DNA of 64,000 nt from Scatophagus argus (lineage: Eukaryota > Chordata > Actinopteri > Scatophagidae): NCBI RefSeq assembly GCF_020382885.2, contig NC_058506.1:3844001-3908000 (forward strand). The letters are read 5' to 3'. Position 1 is the stretch's first letter. The number at the start of each line of letters is the position of its first letter. The translations under genes and the position numbers were made by a program. The notes under the pieces are model-generated. The model did not search any database. It had not been told where the DNA came from and saw only the letters and a program-made list of their open reading frames with translations. Positions 24,124 through 35,797 of this stretch are shown one piece after another.

Positions 24124-26514
24124 TCACACACTGGGCTCATCTGGCAGATCTTCCAGAAGTGCAGGATTTTTCCTATAGATGTAGGCGTTAGGATTGTCAT
24201 CCATCTTCACCAGCTCGGCCAGCGACGACACACAGGGATCGTGATCGAGCAACATGGTCGGCAGGTGGGAGGATTTGCGCTGGATGCGGCAGGAACGGCG
24301 CACTGGTGTCAGAAACTTAAGATCTTTGATGCTGCCCTTTCTCTTGGATGCAGTTGTGCCGACATCATCTTCAATTGTCTTCTTGACACTGAACAAAAGA
24401 TATGTTCAAGTAAAAATACTGAATTACGTTTGAAAAATTACTTTGCGGCTAATTAATTTGTGTTTCAATAATGAAATGTGCTGGTATTGCATACGAATGT
24501 TGCTGGGCTCACCTTTGTAGGTATGGAGTGGTCTTCACACTGTACTTTACTAATGAAGCATCCTCCGTCTGTGGTGTGGTCTCAGTCACACACTCATCAC
24601 TGTGTGCCTCGTCATCGTCCGTCTCCATTTCATAACTTTCATCACTTTCTTCTTCATCTTTCACTTGCTCGACCTTCGGCTGCTTGCTGACATCTTCATT
24701 CTTCAGTTCTTCCTTTTCACATTCATCACTTGGTTCGCTGTCCTCCACTTCACCATCATTGCACACATCTGTGTCCTGTGAAAGTTCTAATGGGAACAAA
24801 AAACATTACAGGAGTGTTGGTGTGAAGTTTCTTTGTAAAGTGTGACAACAACTACAGTCAGAATAACTTATTCATCTTTAGACCAGAAATGCCAGTGGCC
24901 TGAGCAGATCAATTATTATTTTAAAGATCTGACCAAAATGCAGACGGACACAGATGAACTTACCATCATTGCATCTTGAGGGTGTTGTCATGGCCTCCAA
25001 AGCATCACAAAGGTTCACAACAATCTGTCAATATGAGAAGAGAATGTGGTTTATCAATGTCGAAGGTAATATTATTAAAACAGCAACCCTGCCCGTTTTC
25101 TTACATCCTGCACTCCATCCTGTGGATCAACAGGTGGATCTGCATCAGAGTTTTCCAGCAGATCCAGGGTGGTGTTCATAATCACTGGAGTCAGGCTGCG
25201 TGCTGACTCTGCTTCCTGTGGATCTGCACACTGAGCAGCAGCAGCCAAGTCTGGCTCGTGTGCTTGCACGCTGGGCACAGGGTTGTCTCGTGTAGCTGGC
25301 CGAGGCTGTGGTTTGAGATCAGTTACAGGTTTTACAGAGACTTTGGTTTTTAAAGGTGCTGCTGTTGTCATGGCTGGTCTCTTTAAAGTCTTGCCCTTGG
25401 AAGAAAGCCACTCTGCCAGTTTTGCTCTACATGGGGAACAAAAAAAAAATGTATTGGAGCAATTCTGATGTACAATAACACAAATGAAAATATCAAGCAT
25501 GTAAGTGATATAAATTTGTAAAAACGTTACCTTCTTTCCTCTGCAGTCTCCATGGTAAATCTGTATTGGCTTTGGCTGCTTGAAACAGAAGGTTTATTGA
25601 CCTTCTTGTCTGTCACTGGAATCTTGGGCTTTGAGGTTTGAGTCCCATTCCTCTTACTGAAAGTCACATTAGTGTTTCTGGAGCTGGTATTGCTTAGTGT
25701 TGCAGGAACGGTTCTGGCAGGAGGGTGAGCAGAGTAAAATCCAGCAGGAGGACGGCTGGTGACTGCAGGCTTGGACACCTGAGCAGGTCTGTCTAACACT
25801 GACTTAGACCTTGTTTGTGCAGGTTTTTGTGTACCATTCCCAGGAAGGTCAGCAACTGATTTGGACCTGATTTTTGACACATTTCCAACCCTCTGGCTCT
25901 CTGGTTTGGGTGCTGAAGGTTTGGGGTCTGCCTCGCCAACAGTGGCACTTGACTTCCAAATGGATCCAATCTTAGACTTGACAATCTTGCCTTTGTACAA
26001 GCCCAGAGCAGATTTTGATGATGGCACAGCAGCTGGTGGCATTGGAACTTCTGTAATCATTTTTTTGTCTTGCATAGCCTGTTCGGAGAGGAAGGCCTGG
26101 CTGTGTGTTTGCCGCTGTTTGACATCAGTAGCAGCGGCTTCTTTTCCATCTCTCTGCACAATCTTGATCTTTTTCAGAGCCTCACCAGATGTAGATCTTG
26201 TGTCCCCTTGTTTAACCTTGGCTTTAAGAGGACCATTTTTTGCCACGGTTCCCTCTTTTTTGTTGCTTTTCAGTTGAAAGGGAACAGCCGACGTTTTGTC
26301 ACTTCTGATGAAGGACTTGTTTCCATATGCCGGCTGAGCATTTTCCTTGTTTCCCTAATACAATAAAAACCATAAGACCATTAGGTTTGCTGTATTTATG
26401 ATATTAAAAACTAACAACAACCTCTGAAAAGAAGTCAATACAACAATGTGTGCATTTCAAACAACTTTAACGTACTTTTTTGAAGTTCCGTCTTGGAACT
26501 GCGACGTTGTCCAT
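24124..26514 (-). CDS. ckap2: CKAP2, cytoskeleton-associated protein 2 (spindle microtubule protein)
   Basis: Microtubule-stabilising mitotic spindle protein. Coding exons (minus): 26514-26476, 26354-25531, 25426-25105, 25024-24964, 24786-24513 and 24388-24124. The sum is 1785 nt, 594 residues plus stop; human CKAP2 is about 683. Family marks: a KEN box at residues 16-18 (APC/C degron), GLYKGKIVKSKIGSIWK (human GSYRGQIVQSKINSF), AKLAEWLSSKGKTLKRP (human RLSEWKAGKGRVLKRP), VKYSVKTTPYLQSVKK, DLKFLTPVRRS and LPTMLLDHDPCVSSLAEL. The middle is basic and low-complexity. A strongly acidic Glu/Asp tract lies just before VKYSVKTTPYLQ. The helical domain between LKRP and the acidic tract is much shorter than in human. 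CKAP2L is the alternative; the VKYSVKTTPYLQSVKK wording favours CKAP2. The gene converges on stt3a. Confidence 0.9.
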
Positions 26515-27060
26515 TGTGGGACCTCAAGTTTAACCAGTGGAGATCTCTGGAAGGACAACAAAGCAACATGTAATCGCGTGATCGCGATGAATAATTTGTG
26601 TCATTCATTTACATCATCTAGTATGACGGTATTACACTTCATATCTTATAACATTTCCAAATAAGGTTTTGTTACGCCTAACGGCTAAATTAAATGTTTA
26701 CAATGAAGCTGACTTTCAAAAATTCCCGCACACTGAAATTTCACAATAACAACTGCAGTTTTCGTGTGCTTTTTCTTTTAAGGTTTCATGAAAATAAAAT
26801 GCATAAGCAGGGAAACATTAACATTACCAAGCCGTGTCTTAGTTTGGTGCTCTGACCTAACACACGTCAACGTCCCCTGACAGAAGGGTTACAGCCGAAT
26901 AAACGGTATGTGTATTAGCAGCAACGTTAGCTGTATGTTTGGTGCTGACTGGATATGTATACAGATATTTATCATCAAGTTTAAGACAACAAAGACCACA
27001 ACGTACCCTACTGTAGCTTTCTGTCGTCCACTACGATGAAAACGTCCCTGCAAAGCAGCA
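26477..27060 (-). other. ckap2: ckap2 5' exons and intron
   Basis: The ATG-bearing exon starts at 26546 (acceptor CTTCCAG). A non-coding first exon ends at about 27007 (donor GTACGT) and starts near 27060. AACGTTAGC lies at 26923-26931 in the intron between them. Confidence 0.5.
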
Positions 27061-27129
27061 CAACTTCAGCAAAACACGTCGCTTGCCTTTTTGTGGAAAA
27101 ACCTTTTCAATTTGACTTGGCGCTGCTGC

Positions 27130-27180
27130 GCTGCAATTGGTCAAGCAAATCTCGCGAGATAAGAAAAATAACCAATACGC
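27130..27180 (-). promoter_or_regulatory. ckap2 core promoter elements
   Basis: TCTCGCGAGA palindrome at 27150-27159, flanked by two CCAAT boxes: ATTGG at 27136-27140 (minus sense) and CCAAT at 27172-27176. TCTCGCGAGA is a known TATA-less promoter palindrome, and CCAAT (NF-Y) boxes are typical of mitotic genes. Confidence 0.6.
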
Positions 27181-28388
27181 GGTCTCAATTCACAAAGCGA
27201 GTATTGATGAAGACTGGCTTTTCTTCCATCACACTACTTTCCATCCCTCCTTCTGTTTGAATGTTTGAACCTAAATAGAATTCCGCTAATACCGGTTAAC
27301 CCAAACAGCAACACGCCCAAAGCTTGACAGCCTGTGCAGCCACTGTAAAAACAAGTGAGAAACAAACTGCTTCATCAGTGTATATGAGATTAGCAAAAGC
27401 AGTTATTTTCAAGAAAGGCATTCACGTGATTGTACCATAACATACAAGAGACTTTACAAATCGCATACCACCACTGTCTTTATAGCGATGGAGTCAATAG
27501 GCCAGTCATCATCACAAAGACAATAAAATATTGAGAACAATATAAAGCATGTGTTTCAAAGCTAATGACAAGGTTTCATAGTCAATGACTGGGTTTGTCG
27601 TTTATTATGAACCGAAGATCACAAAACGTTATGAATAATACAACATGGTGTCACCGTGTTTTGAAAAATCATGGCATGTTTGTTACCTTTGGGCTTTGAA
27701 AAGATTACTGGGGATTGTGGGAAAGAAGAGAAATGCGCGGTTTGAATCGACGCATGCACGTTGTTAAATAAATCAAGTTCAACAAAATTGTTACGACAAG
27801 CAAGTGAATGTGCCTTCAAAATAAGATTATACTAACCTGTCCTATGGGCTTTAAGAACAGTGAATAGAAGAAAAAAGGGAAGGAGACAAAATGGGATTCT
27901 CTGGAATTTGTTAGGAGTTGATACAACAACTTAACATGACCTAATAAGGTCGTCAAAAATGTCAAATAGTAATACTTCTTACCACTGGAGATCCAATCAG
28001 ATTTTGAACCCAAGGCTGCACAGACATAAACATTATTACAGCTGGTATGTGTGTGCATGTTTTTAATTCAAAAAAGGAATAAAAAAAAATAAATAATGTT
28101 AATAATTAATAACATACAATTCTGTATCGTGACAACATTGTGGCTTGTTTGGTATATTTTTTGTGAATATCAATAATAAAATGTGATGTTTTGCCATAAA
28201 ACAACTGTGTTTTTACATTAGGCAGTCTCATTTGGTTACTCGAATGAAACGTATTTTAGAATGAAAGCAGAAGTCGGAAGTTATCTTGCTGCTCAACGCG
28301 ACTTAACAGCTAACTAGCGTTAGCAACATAGTTGGCTCTCCTCGTCAGGATTTCACCGAAAATAACTGGTTAATGATACAAATTTATA
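27181..28388. other. ckap2-thap12 head-to-head gap
   Basis: About 1.2 kb, AT-rich, with no convincing ORF. The right end is the thap12 leader, with GCTAAC/GTTAGC words at 28309-28324. Confidence 0.6.
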
Positions 28389-31300
28389 ATGCAGAATCGC
28401 TGTGCTGTGCTCAACTGTGCTAGTGGTAAATCCGACCCACAGCCCCTCTTCAGGTTTCCGCACGATCCAGAAAGGTAACTAATGCTAAGACAGATGCTAA
28501 AGCAACAGGAAGCTCTCAAGCTAACGTTACCCAGAGCAGTTTGTTTATTTGTACGATAAGAACAACTTTGGTTGAATTGCATAATTTTCGTTTCAGTAAT
28601 ATTTAGATCTAATGTACGCCTTTCGCCAAGTAGCGCATCCTCTTTCAAACATTTTATAAAATGTTTAAACTTCTTAAATTTGTCAGATCGCTGTGCTTTT
28701 ACTTTTTGCTAAATGTAACTACACACCTGGAACCAGCAATCATTAAACATTCTACAGATTGTTTCAAAGTTTTGGCAAAGTGTGCGTTGCAACATTTTAT
28801 GCTGTCTTGTCGAAAAGAAAACTATCCGGAACTGAAGGCACTTCTTCCCCCCTAGCTTAACGAAATACAGCACGATGACATCAACATCTGCATTTTTCCT
28901 GAAAAAAAAAATGTTTTGACACAGCAAAGTGCTAAGAAGATGAGTAAATACACGCAGAGGGCGATGCATCCATGCACATACATACAGACGTCATCACACA
29001 CTTATGGCTCCTCAGTAATGGTGGAGAGATTTTTTTTTCATTATTAATTTTTCTTTCCTGTTATTTCAATTACCTTCATTTGTTAGCAAGTCAGTCTGGC
29101 TTGTGTAACATAGAGCTTGTCGTAACTGTTCAGATCTAACATATACACATGTGTACATGGACCTTCAAATGTATGTTAAGTATGTGAAATATTTCCAATT
29201 TAGAAGTACATAATAAATGCACCACTAAAATGATTAGGCTTCAGCTTGACACAACTGTATTTTCATACAGTTCTGTTCTGGAAACATGTCCACACATATA
29301 GTAGCATGCAGATTTGCATATGACAGGAGAGAGGGCTAGTGGCCGAGGTGGGGGACTCGCTCTCTTATAGTTTCACCAGTGTTTTTCTGCTATGAAAAGT
29401 CAAAATATTCACTCTGAAAAAAGGTCTTTTACTCCCAGCATGAATTAAGCACCCCCACACCTCCTCCTATACTTGTTGTGCAGCATGTTGTGGAAAGGTT
29501 TGTTCAGTTAATATATCACTGAACCACAAATGAACCTTGAAGCCCGGCAGTTATCCTGACTTGTCATCATTTTGGTTTAACCATGCCTTTCAGGTCTAAG
29601 ACGTGGGTTGAAAAATGCCAGAGACAAGACCTCTTGGACAAATCACCAGACCAGTTGTACAGATACTACAGACTCTGTGGAAAACATTTTGAAACCTCTT
29701 CAATTCATAATGTAAGTTTTCAAGTTGGACATAATTTTGGACCAAATAGCAGAGGACAGTGTGACCTCAGAGTTTGAAGGACTTTTAATAAAACTGCCAA
29801 ACTCTAAGAGAAATTAATACAGCGTGTAGTAACACAAGTGACATTACGCATTCCTGATTTTTGTCACGCATGCGTACCAGATATGTGCACCTCTGATTAT
29901 AGGTTTTAATGTTCACATTAATAATACATTTGATTAAGTCTGTATGCTGTATAATGAATTTTTCTGACCTTTGTCAGGACGCTCAGAGTGCAGTGTTGAA
30001 AGATGATGCCATACCAACTATCTTTGAGGTGCAAAGCCAACCTCAAAATGGACAAGTGAAGCGCCATAAAGAAATGGTGGGTAAACAACATCTTAATTCT
30101 TTTAAATGGAGAAAAATAAGTTATAAAATTTGATTTTAGTTTTTATGTAATTGCATTTTTAATTTGACTTTTATTTTTCTAGTCCAAAGATGATGAAACT
30201 GAGAGTAAGGGGAGAAAAAGTAAGTATATCAAGACACACATTTTTTATTTGAAAGTGAAACAAAAGACTCTCACATGCTTATAATCACAAGATGAGCGTT
30301 TGATGCAGTTTTTATCTTTCAACTGTTAATGTTTCCCTTTTAGAAAGCAAAAAGTCTCAGGCACAGACACCTAAAGAAGATGCCCAGGCACTCCCAGAGG
30401 AAGAGCATTATAAAGAGTATCTTAAGTCATTGTTTGAAGTTCTTGTACTGTTTGGAGAGCAAAGCATTCCTCCGACCGGGCCTGGTGATAATAAACAGGA
30501 TGGGCTTAGGTCAAGCAACTTTCAGGCATTGTTAGAATATCGCATGAATTGTGGAGATGAAGTCCTTAAGAAGAGATACGATGTAAAGAAGGAGTGCTGC
30601 TCTTCCGCTCAGCTGAGTCACTTAATTGAGGTGTTAGAGACATGCATCCACAGTAAGCTGATGGAGGAAGTTAAACAAAATGGCTTTTTCTCACTCCTTA
30701 CCGATGACTTGGTGAAGATGTCAGGAGAATGGTACCTCCCAGTCTTTCTCCGTTATGTGGACCAGTCTAACTGCCAACAGGAGAGGTTTGTTGGGTTCTT
30801 GTCATTTGAAGGAGATGGGGATACCTTAGCAGAGAAACTTCTGTCAGAAATGACTGACAAATGGGGCTTGGACATGGAACAATGCAGAGGTCAAGCCCAC
30901 TCCTGCTCCGGGACACATTTTAGTAAAATAAAAACATTTGCTGCCAAAGTGATGGAGAGGTACCCAATGGCTGTGGTTACACTAAGATCTACTCATACAT
31001 TGAACATGTCACTGGCAAATGGCATGGCTTTGTCAGGGGTTCAGCTTGTTATGTCAACTCTGAGAAAGATTGAGTCATTCTTCAGTCAGTCGCCGTCACT
31101 GCAGTTGGAGTTGGAGCATGCAATTTCGATTTTTTTTCCAGACAAAGAGGAAAAAGCCAAGGAACTGAAAGAGATCTGTCAAACCAGCTGGACCAGACGT
31201 AATGATGTGTTTGAGGTGACAGTAGAAATTCTTGAGGCATTGCTGCTATGCGTGGACAGTGTTCATGACAATGAGGACATGAGGTGGAATGATGAAGTAA

Positions 31301-32157
31301 CACACAGTGCCTTAGAGATTTCAAAAGCACTAACTGATTTTGAGTTTGTCATATCATTGGTCGTGCTGAAAAACGTTATGACACTGACACAAGCATTTGG
31401 GAAGAATGTGCACGGGAAAGCGACAGATGTGTACTTTGCTGTAGCCAGTTTAAAAGCTGTTCTGCACTCTCTGAATGAAGTGTCTGACAACATTGATGTT
31501 TATCATGAATTCTGGAATGATGAGGCCGTTAACCTAGCTGCTGCCATGGAGGTCCCAGTTAAGGTCCCTCGATCATTCTTGAGGAAGCATCAGGCAGAAT
31601 CTGGAGCCATTCAGCCCGAGAGTTACTACAAGGACCACCTGTCTGTTCCCGTGGTGAACCATGTCATCAAAGAAATGAACGAACTCTTCTGCGAGGACCA
31701 CTTGAAGGCTCTGAGATGTCTGTCACTGGTCCCTGCTGTCATAGAGCAGCATAAGTCTGCTGAGCCTGACGAAGAGAGTGTGCAAGTGTTTAAAAATGAC
31801 ATCCCAAATGCAGGAAGCCTCTCTGCTGAGCTGCACTGCTGGTGGGTGAAATGGAGCAAAAAGGGCAAAGGAGAGATTTCACCCTCCACTCTGCTTGAAA
31901 CCCTGCAGCTGGCCGATGTGAAGTTCTTCCCAAACATGCTTGCAGTTCTGAGACTGATCGGCATCCTGCCTACCTTGGCTCTGGATGACCGCTCTGATGT
32001 AGTGTACAAGCGCTTCAAGATGTACATGGAGAACACGCCTGAAAAATTCAAATCAAAAAGTCTTGCTTTTCTGAACATAAACGATGATGTTTGCTATGAT
32101 CTGGACACCACAGTGGAGCTCTACATGAAGATGTACCCAGACAGAGAGGAGTCATGA
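28389..32157 (+). CDS. thap12: THAP domain-containing protein 12 (P58IPK-repressor / PRKRIR family), normal single-module form
   Basis: Human THAP12 (p52rIPK, PRKRIR) binds P58IPK and so relieves inhibition of the kinase PKR. The family is a THAP finger joined to a domesticated hAT-like transposase body. Exons: 28389-28474, 29594-29711, 29978-30076, 30183-30219 and 30344-32157, totalling 2154 nt or 717 residues (human about 761). THAP finger at residues 1 to about 65 with zinc ligands C5, C10, C57, H60, then the AIPTIF box and a short basic linker. The last exon carries the body: EYLKSLFEVLVLFGEQSIP, FFSLLTDDLVKM, WGLDMEQCRGQA, LVVLKNV, YYKDHLSVPVV, LRCLSLVPA and FFPNMLAVLRL, aligning with human THAP12 throughout. 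Exon 4 is 37 nt, phase 0 in and phase 1 out. It is followed in tandem by the larger relative at 34243. Confidence 0.95.
28475..29593 (+). other. thap12 intron 1
   Basis: 1.1 kb, non-coding. It opens with GCTAA-type words and TAACGTTA at 28522-28529. No RNA or repeat was recognised. Confidence 0.6.
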
Positions 32158-34242
32158 CGTGGTAGTAATGTGTCTGAACTAATGATCCACATTATTTAGT
32201 TAATTGTTTAGCCTTCATACTGATGTAACATCTTTTGTAGTATTTCTTTATATATAATGTACATTGAACATGTTTGTCCTTCATACTGTCTTGACCACCA
32301 TCAACTGATTCCAACTATCCAAGTCCATTCCCTCACTCCATTGTTGAAATAAGTTGCAAACATTTGTCACTATGTTTTAAGAGTGGAGCTTAATACTCTT
32401 GTTAAAGTGATTTTAGAGAGTTACTCTCTTGACTTTATTCACCTTTTGTGGTTGTCCTTAACACAGTTTTGAAAGATGGTCTGTTGCCAATCCAGAAACT
32501 TAATTGAGTTTCTGGGTAGAAATTTAGGGTATATATGAACGTACAGATATGTCTCAACCGCTGAGGTGTTTTCAGGTTCATGGCGAGTTAGAGATCAGGA
32601 CAAAGTAGTGTGATGCTTAAGGTGACGTGACCAAGACCCACAGTTCTTAGATACACACCTGCTCTTATCTATGACCGTCCATCTTGCACTTCAGACAGTA
32701 TGTCTTTGAATGGTTTTGAATGGAGTGTATACTTGTGACTTAAGAGCCAAGTCACTGTCTGCTCTGAGACTCAAACTTTCACTATAGTGTTTGTTGTTAA
32801 GGAAACCCGATTTGACTGAAGACTAAAATCATTTGGCTTACCCTGTCCTGGTTGCTGCAGTGGACGGTGTTAAAATGACTTTAAACATTATATTCTTCCA
32901 AGATTAAAGTTACATTTTTAAGTTGCATTTGATTCTTGTTGCCATGTGTTTCCTTTAGAAAGCTGATCTTTGCCTAGTGAATTGCTCTAAATTCTAGCTG
33001 TTGCCATCTGTTGTTTTTCCGTAGTGAAATGTGACAAAAGGAATCTCGTCAATCATCTGGAGCCAAAAAAATATGTGGATGACAAAATATATGCAGATTA
33101 CTTATAACTTTCTATTATTTGAATGTATTTGCTTTAGGCCATAAATTATTATTCAGCTGTTTCGTTTCCAATTGAGGCATTTTTACCATAGACATTTTAA
33201 ATGATCAGAACATATAAAGCACAGCTGGGATTTATGACACTGATGATTTCTTATACACTATGGTGTTTCAGGGCCCTGAGCAAGATTGGTTTAGGACAGC
33301 ATATTGTAGAACGCAAGTCAAACTTATTTATATGGTGCATGTTTATGACATTTAACACTTCATACCCTGAAGACACTGAGGAAAACAATTAGACTGTCAC
33401 CAGTGACTATTTCTGTATCTAAAACCTGACAGTAATTACTCACTATAGTGTAGATCCCAGTCCTTGGTGTACTTTGGTATAAGACACATGGCATAGGGTA
33501 TTTAATAGGTTACACAATACATGAAATTACAGATGACAAAAAGATTGCAAGGTAGGATTCAGGATAGGATCAGAGAAAGAGATTTAAATGTTCTACTGAA
33601 AAATACATAGGAAGTGTACCCAGGCTCTCTGGAGGGCATCAGTAATAAAGAAATGTGCTGAAGAAGAGGAACCTGCAAGTCCAAATCAGAGAGTGCTAAG
33701 TCAAAGCAAGAGTAGTTATGCATTTTAAAATGCTGATGGAACTGTCAGATCTACGTGATTTTAATGTTTTTCAAAGTGTTCTGCAGTGTCAGGAATGATA
33801 CAAGCAATGAATACTGATCGAGATTTTAACTGAGGAATTAACCCAGGAATTCTGGGACACGCGCTGACGGGCTTTGCTCAGTTAAAATGGAATAGGATGT
33901 GATTTATCTTGACAAAGAAACTCTTTGGTCAGTGCCGTTCTGCCCTCTACTGGTTACCATTTTTACTGCACAATCCAGTTCCTGGTTGATAGGATAACAC
34001 GCTTTCGGCGACTCTTGGCTCTCCACGCAACATCAAGTTTTGAAAGCATGGAATTAATAGACTCTTAGGTTGCCGAAGAGACGTTAAGCGGAAATAACAC
34101 TGAAGCTCAGCTGTGTCGATTGCAGGTTTTGGCTAAGGCATGACTCTTTAGACTCCTGCAGGTTTTCCCCACAGTAGACCTGTCTGCTTGCAACCGCCAG
34201 CTAAGCTAGCTAACTTGCTAGCTAGCTACATTGCAGTTCAAA
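32158..34242 (+). other. thap12 3' UTR and gap to the second THAP12-type gene
   Basis: The 3' UTR probably ends after ATTAAA at 32903-32908. From there to about 34100 no ORF was recognised. A CTCF-like match is at 33940-33953. GCTAGC-rich leader sequence precedes the next ATG (34204-34228). Confidence 0.55.
33940..33953 (-). promoter_or_regulatory. candidate CTCF site
   Basis: The minus strand reads CCAGTAGAGGGCAG, a full match to the CTCF core CCASYAGRKGGCRS, between the two THAP12-type genes. By eye only. Confidence 0.5.
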
Positions 34243-35762
34243 ATGAGTGACTGCTGCGCCGCAGCGAACTGTGACTATCAACAAGGGGAATCTGAAAACT
34301 CTACTCCGCTTTTCAACTTTCCTCTGGATCCGGAGCGGTAAGTGGTCTTATTTCATTGATATGTGGGTCAAATTAGCCACTTAGCATGCAAAATGAATGT
34401 GTTAGCTATCCTATCCACTGTTAGCTTAACATCATGTTGGCTAACAGTGACACAACTCTGTGGAAAATGGCGCAGACTAACGTTACTCATGAAAGAAAAG
34501 TCCGTGTGAAATACTATCCATTCGCTCCTTTAGGCTTGGATACAGGTTCTGAATTGTAATATTGTTTCTACGCTTTATCATATATGTTCATCCATTCCAC
34601 AAACCAAGGGAAATCATAGTTTAAAACTTTTTATGTTGTAAGCTATTTTCAATCGCTATCGTTTCACGACACTTGCTGTCTCGATAGCCCGGTAACACTA
34701 CTAAGACTGATGTTAGTTTAGCGAAATTGAGTTCTCTTCCATTGCAAATGCTACTCGGCCTCACTGAGACTACCGTTACCAAATTGCGTGAATCACATCG
34801 TGTTTTTGCAGTGTAGTGCGAGGCGAGCAATATAAACTTATTTTCAATACTTTTAACAGGTGATGTCTGACGCTAACAGTAGTCTAGCGCCTCCTTGTAT
34901 CCTGCTGCTACATCTCGCTTGCCCCGATGTTTTCACTTTGGGATTTCTGTAGTATTGTGCAATAGTTCTCTTAGTTTTTTCTTGCTAAAAAACAAATCCC
35001 TCAGGATCGTAATTAAATGACAGATGCAGTTCAGTTAATGTCCAAGTTAGAGGAAAGATTAATAGATCACAAAATATAAAAATATTTAATGACCAGTCCT
35101 CCCATGAGTTTGTCTTTCCCCCGCTCCCACCTAAAATGCTGTGTTAAATTGAGAGAAATTAAATGACCTTTGCTTGTGAGAAAATACCAGCCCTAATTCT
35201 GTGCGTGCACCAATAGAATGCATTTACAGAGAGGGAGGGAAAGTATGATGGAAGATGGAATAGAAGCAAAGAGCTCAGGTACATTGGTGAAGGTTTTAGT
35301 CAGCAATCAGTTGCAACTTTATTTAAAAAAAACAGAGGCAGCATTGTGTTATTAATTCAGCTAAATACCATAGACCTGTATCAGTGAGTTGTATCAGTAG
35401 ATATACCAAATCCACCTAGTTGTTGTAGACATGATCTCTTGTTACATAACTGCTCCATGCACATGCATCAGAGTCATTGCTCACAAAGTTGTATATGGAT
35501 GTTATGTTTATTGAAAATGTACTTGCATTCACTCAATGATAAAATCTTTCAATACAGCAGTTGGCAGTTTTAAAGGTTGCTTCAGTTGCCAGCTGAAGCA
35601 GTTAGCCTCTACAGTTGTTAGGGCCTACAATGACATAGTGTTTCTCTGTCTGCACTTGTAATAACAGCATTAAATTCCTAGTTGTTTTTCATACAGTAAG
35701 CATGTTGAACTTTCTCAGATGAGAAAAGGATGTCACCTAAATATTGAATAAATATATGTATA

Positions 35763-35797
<35 letters not shown>

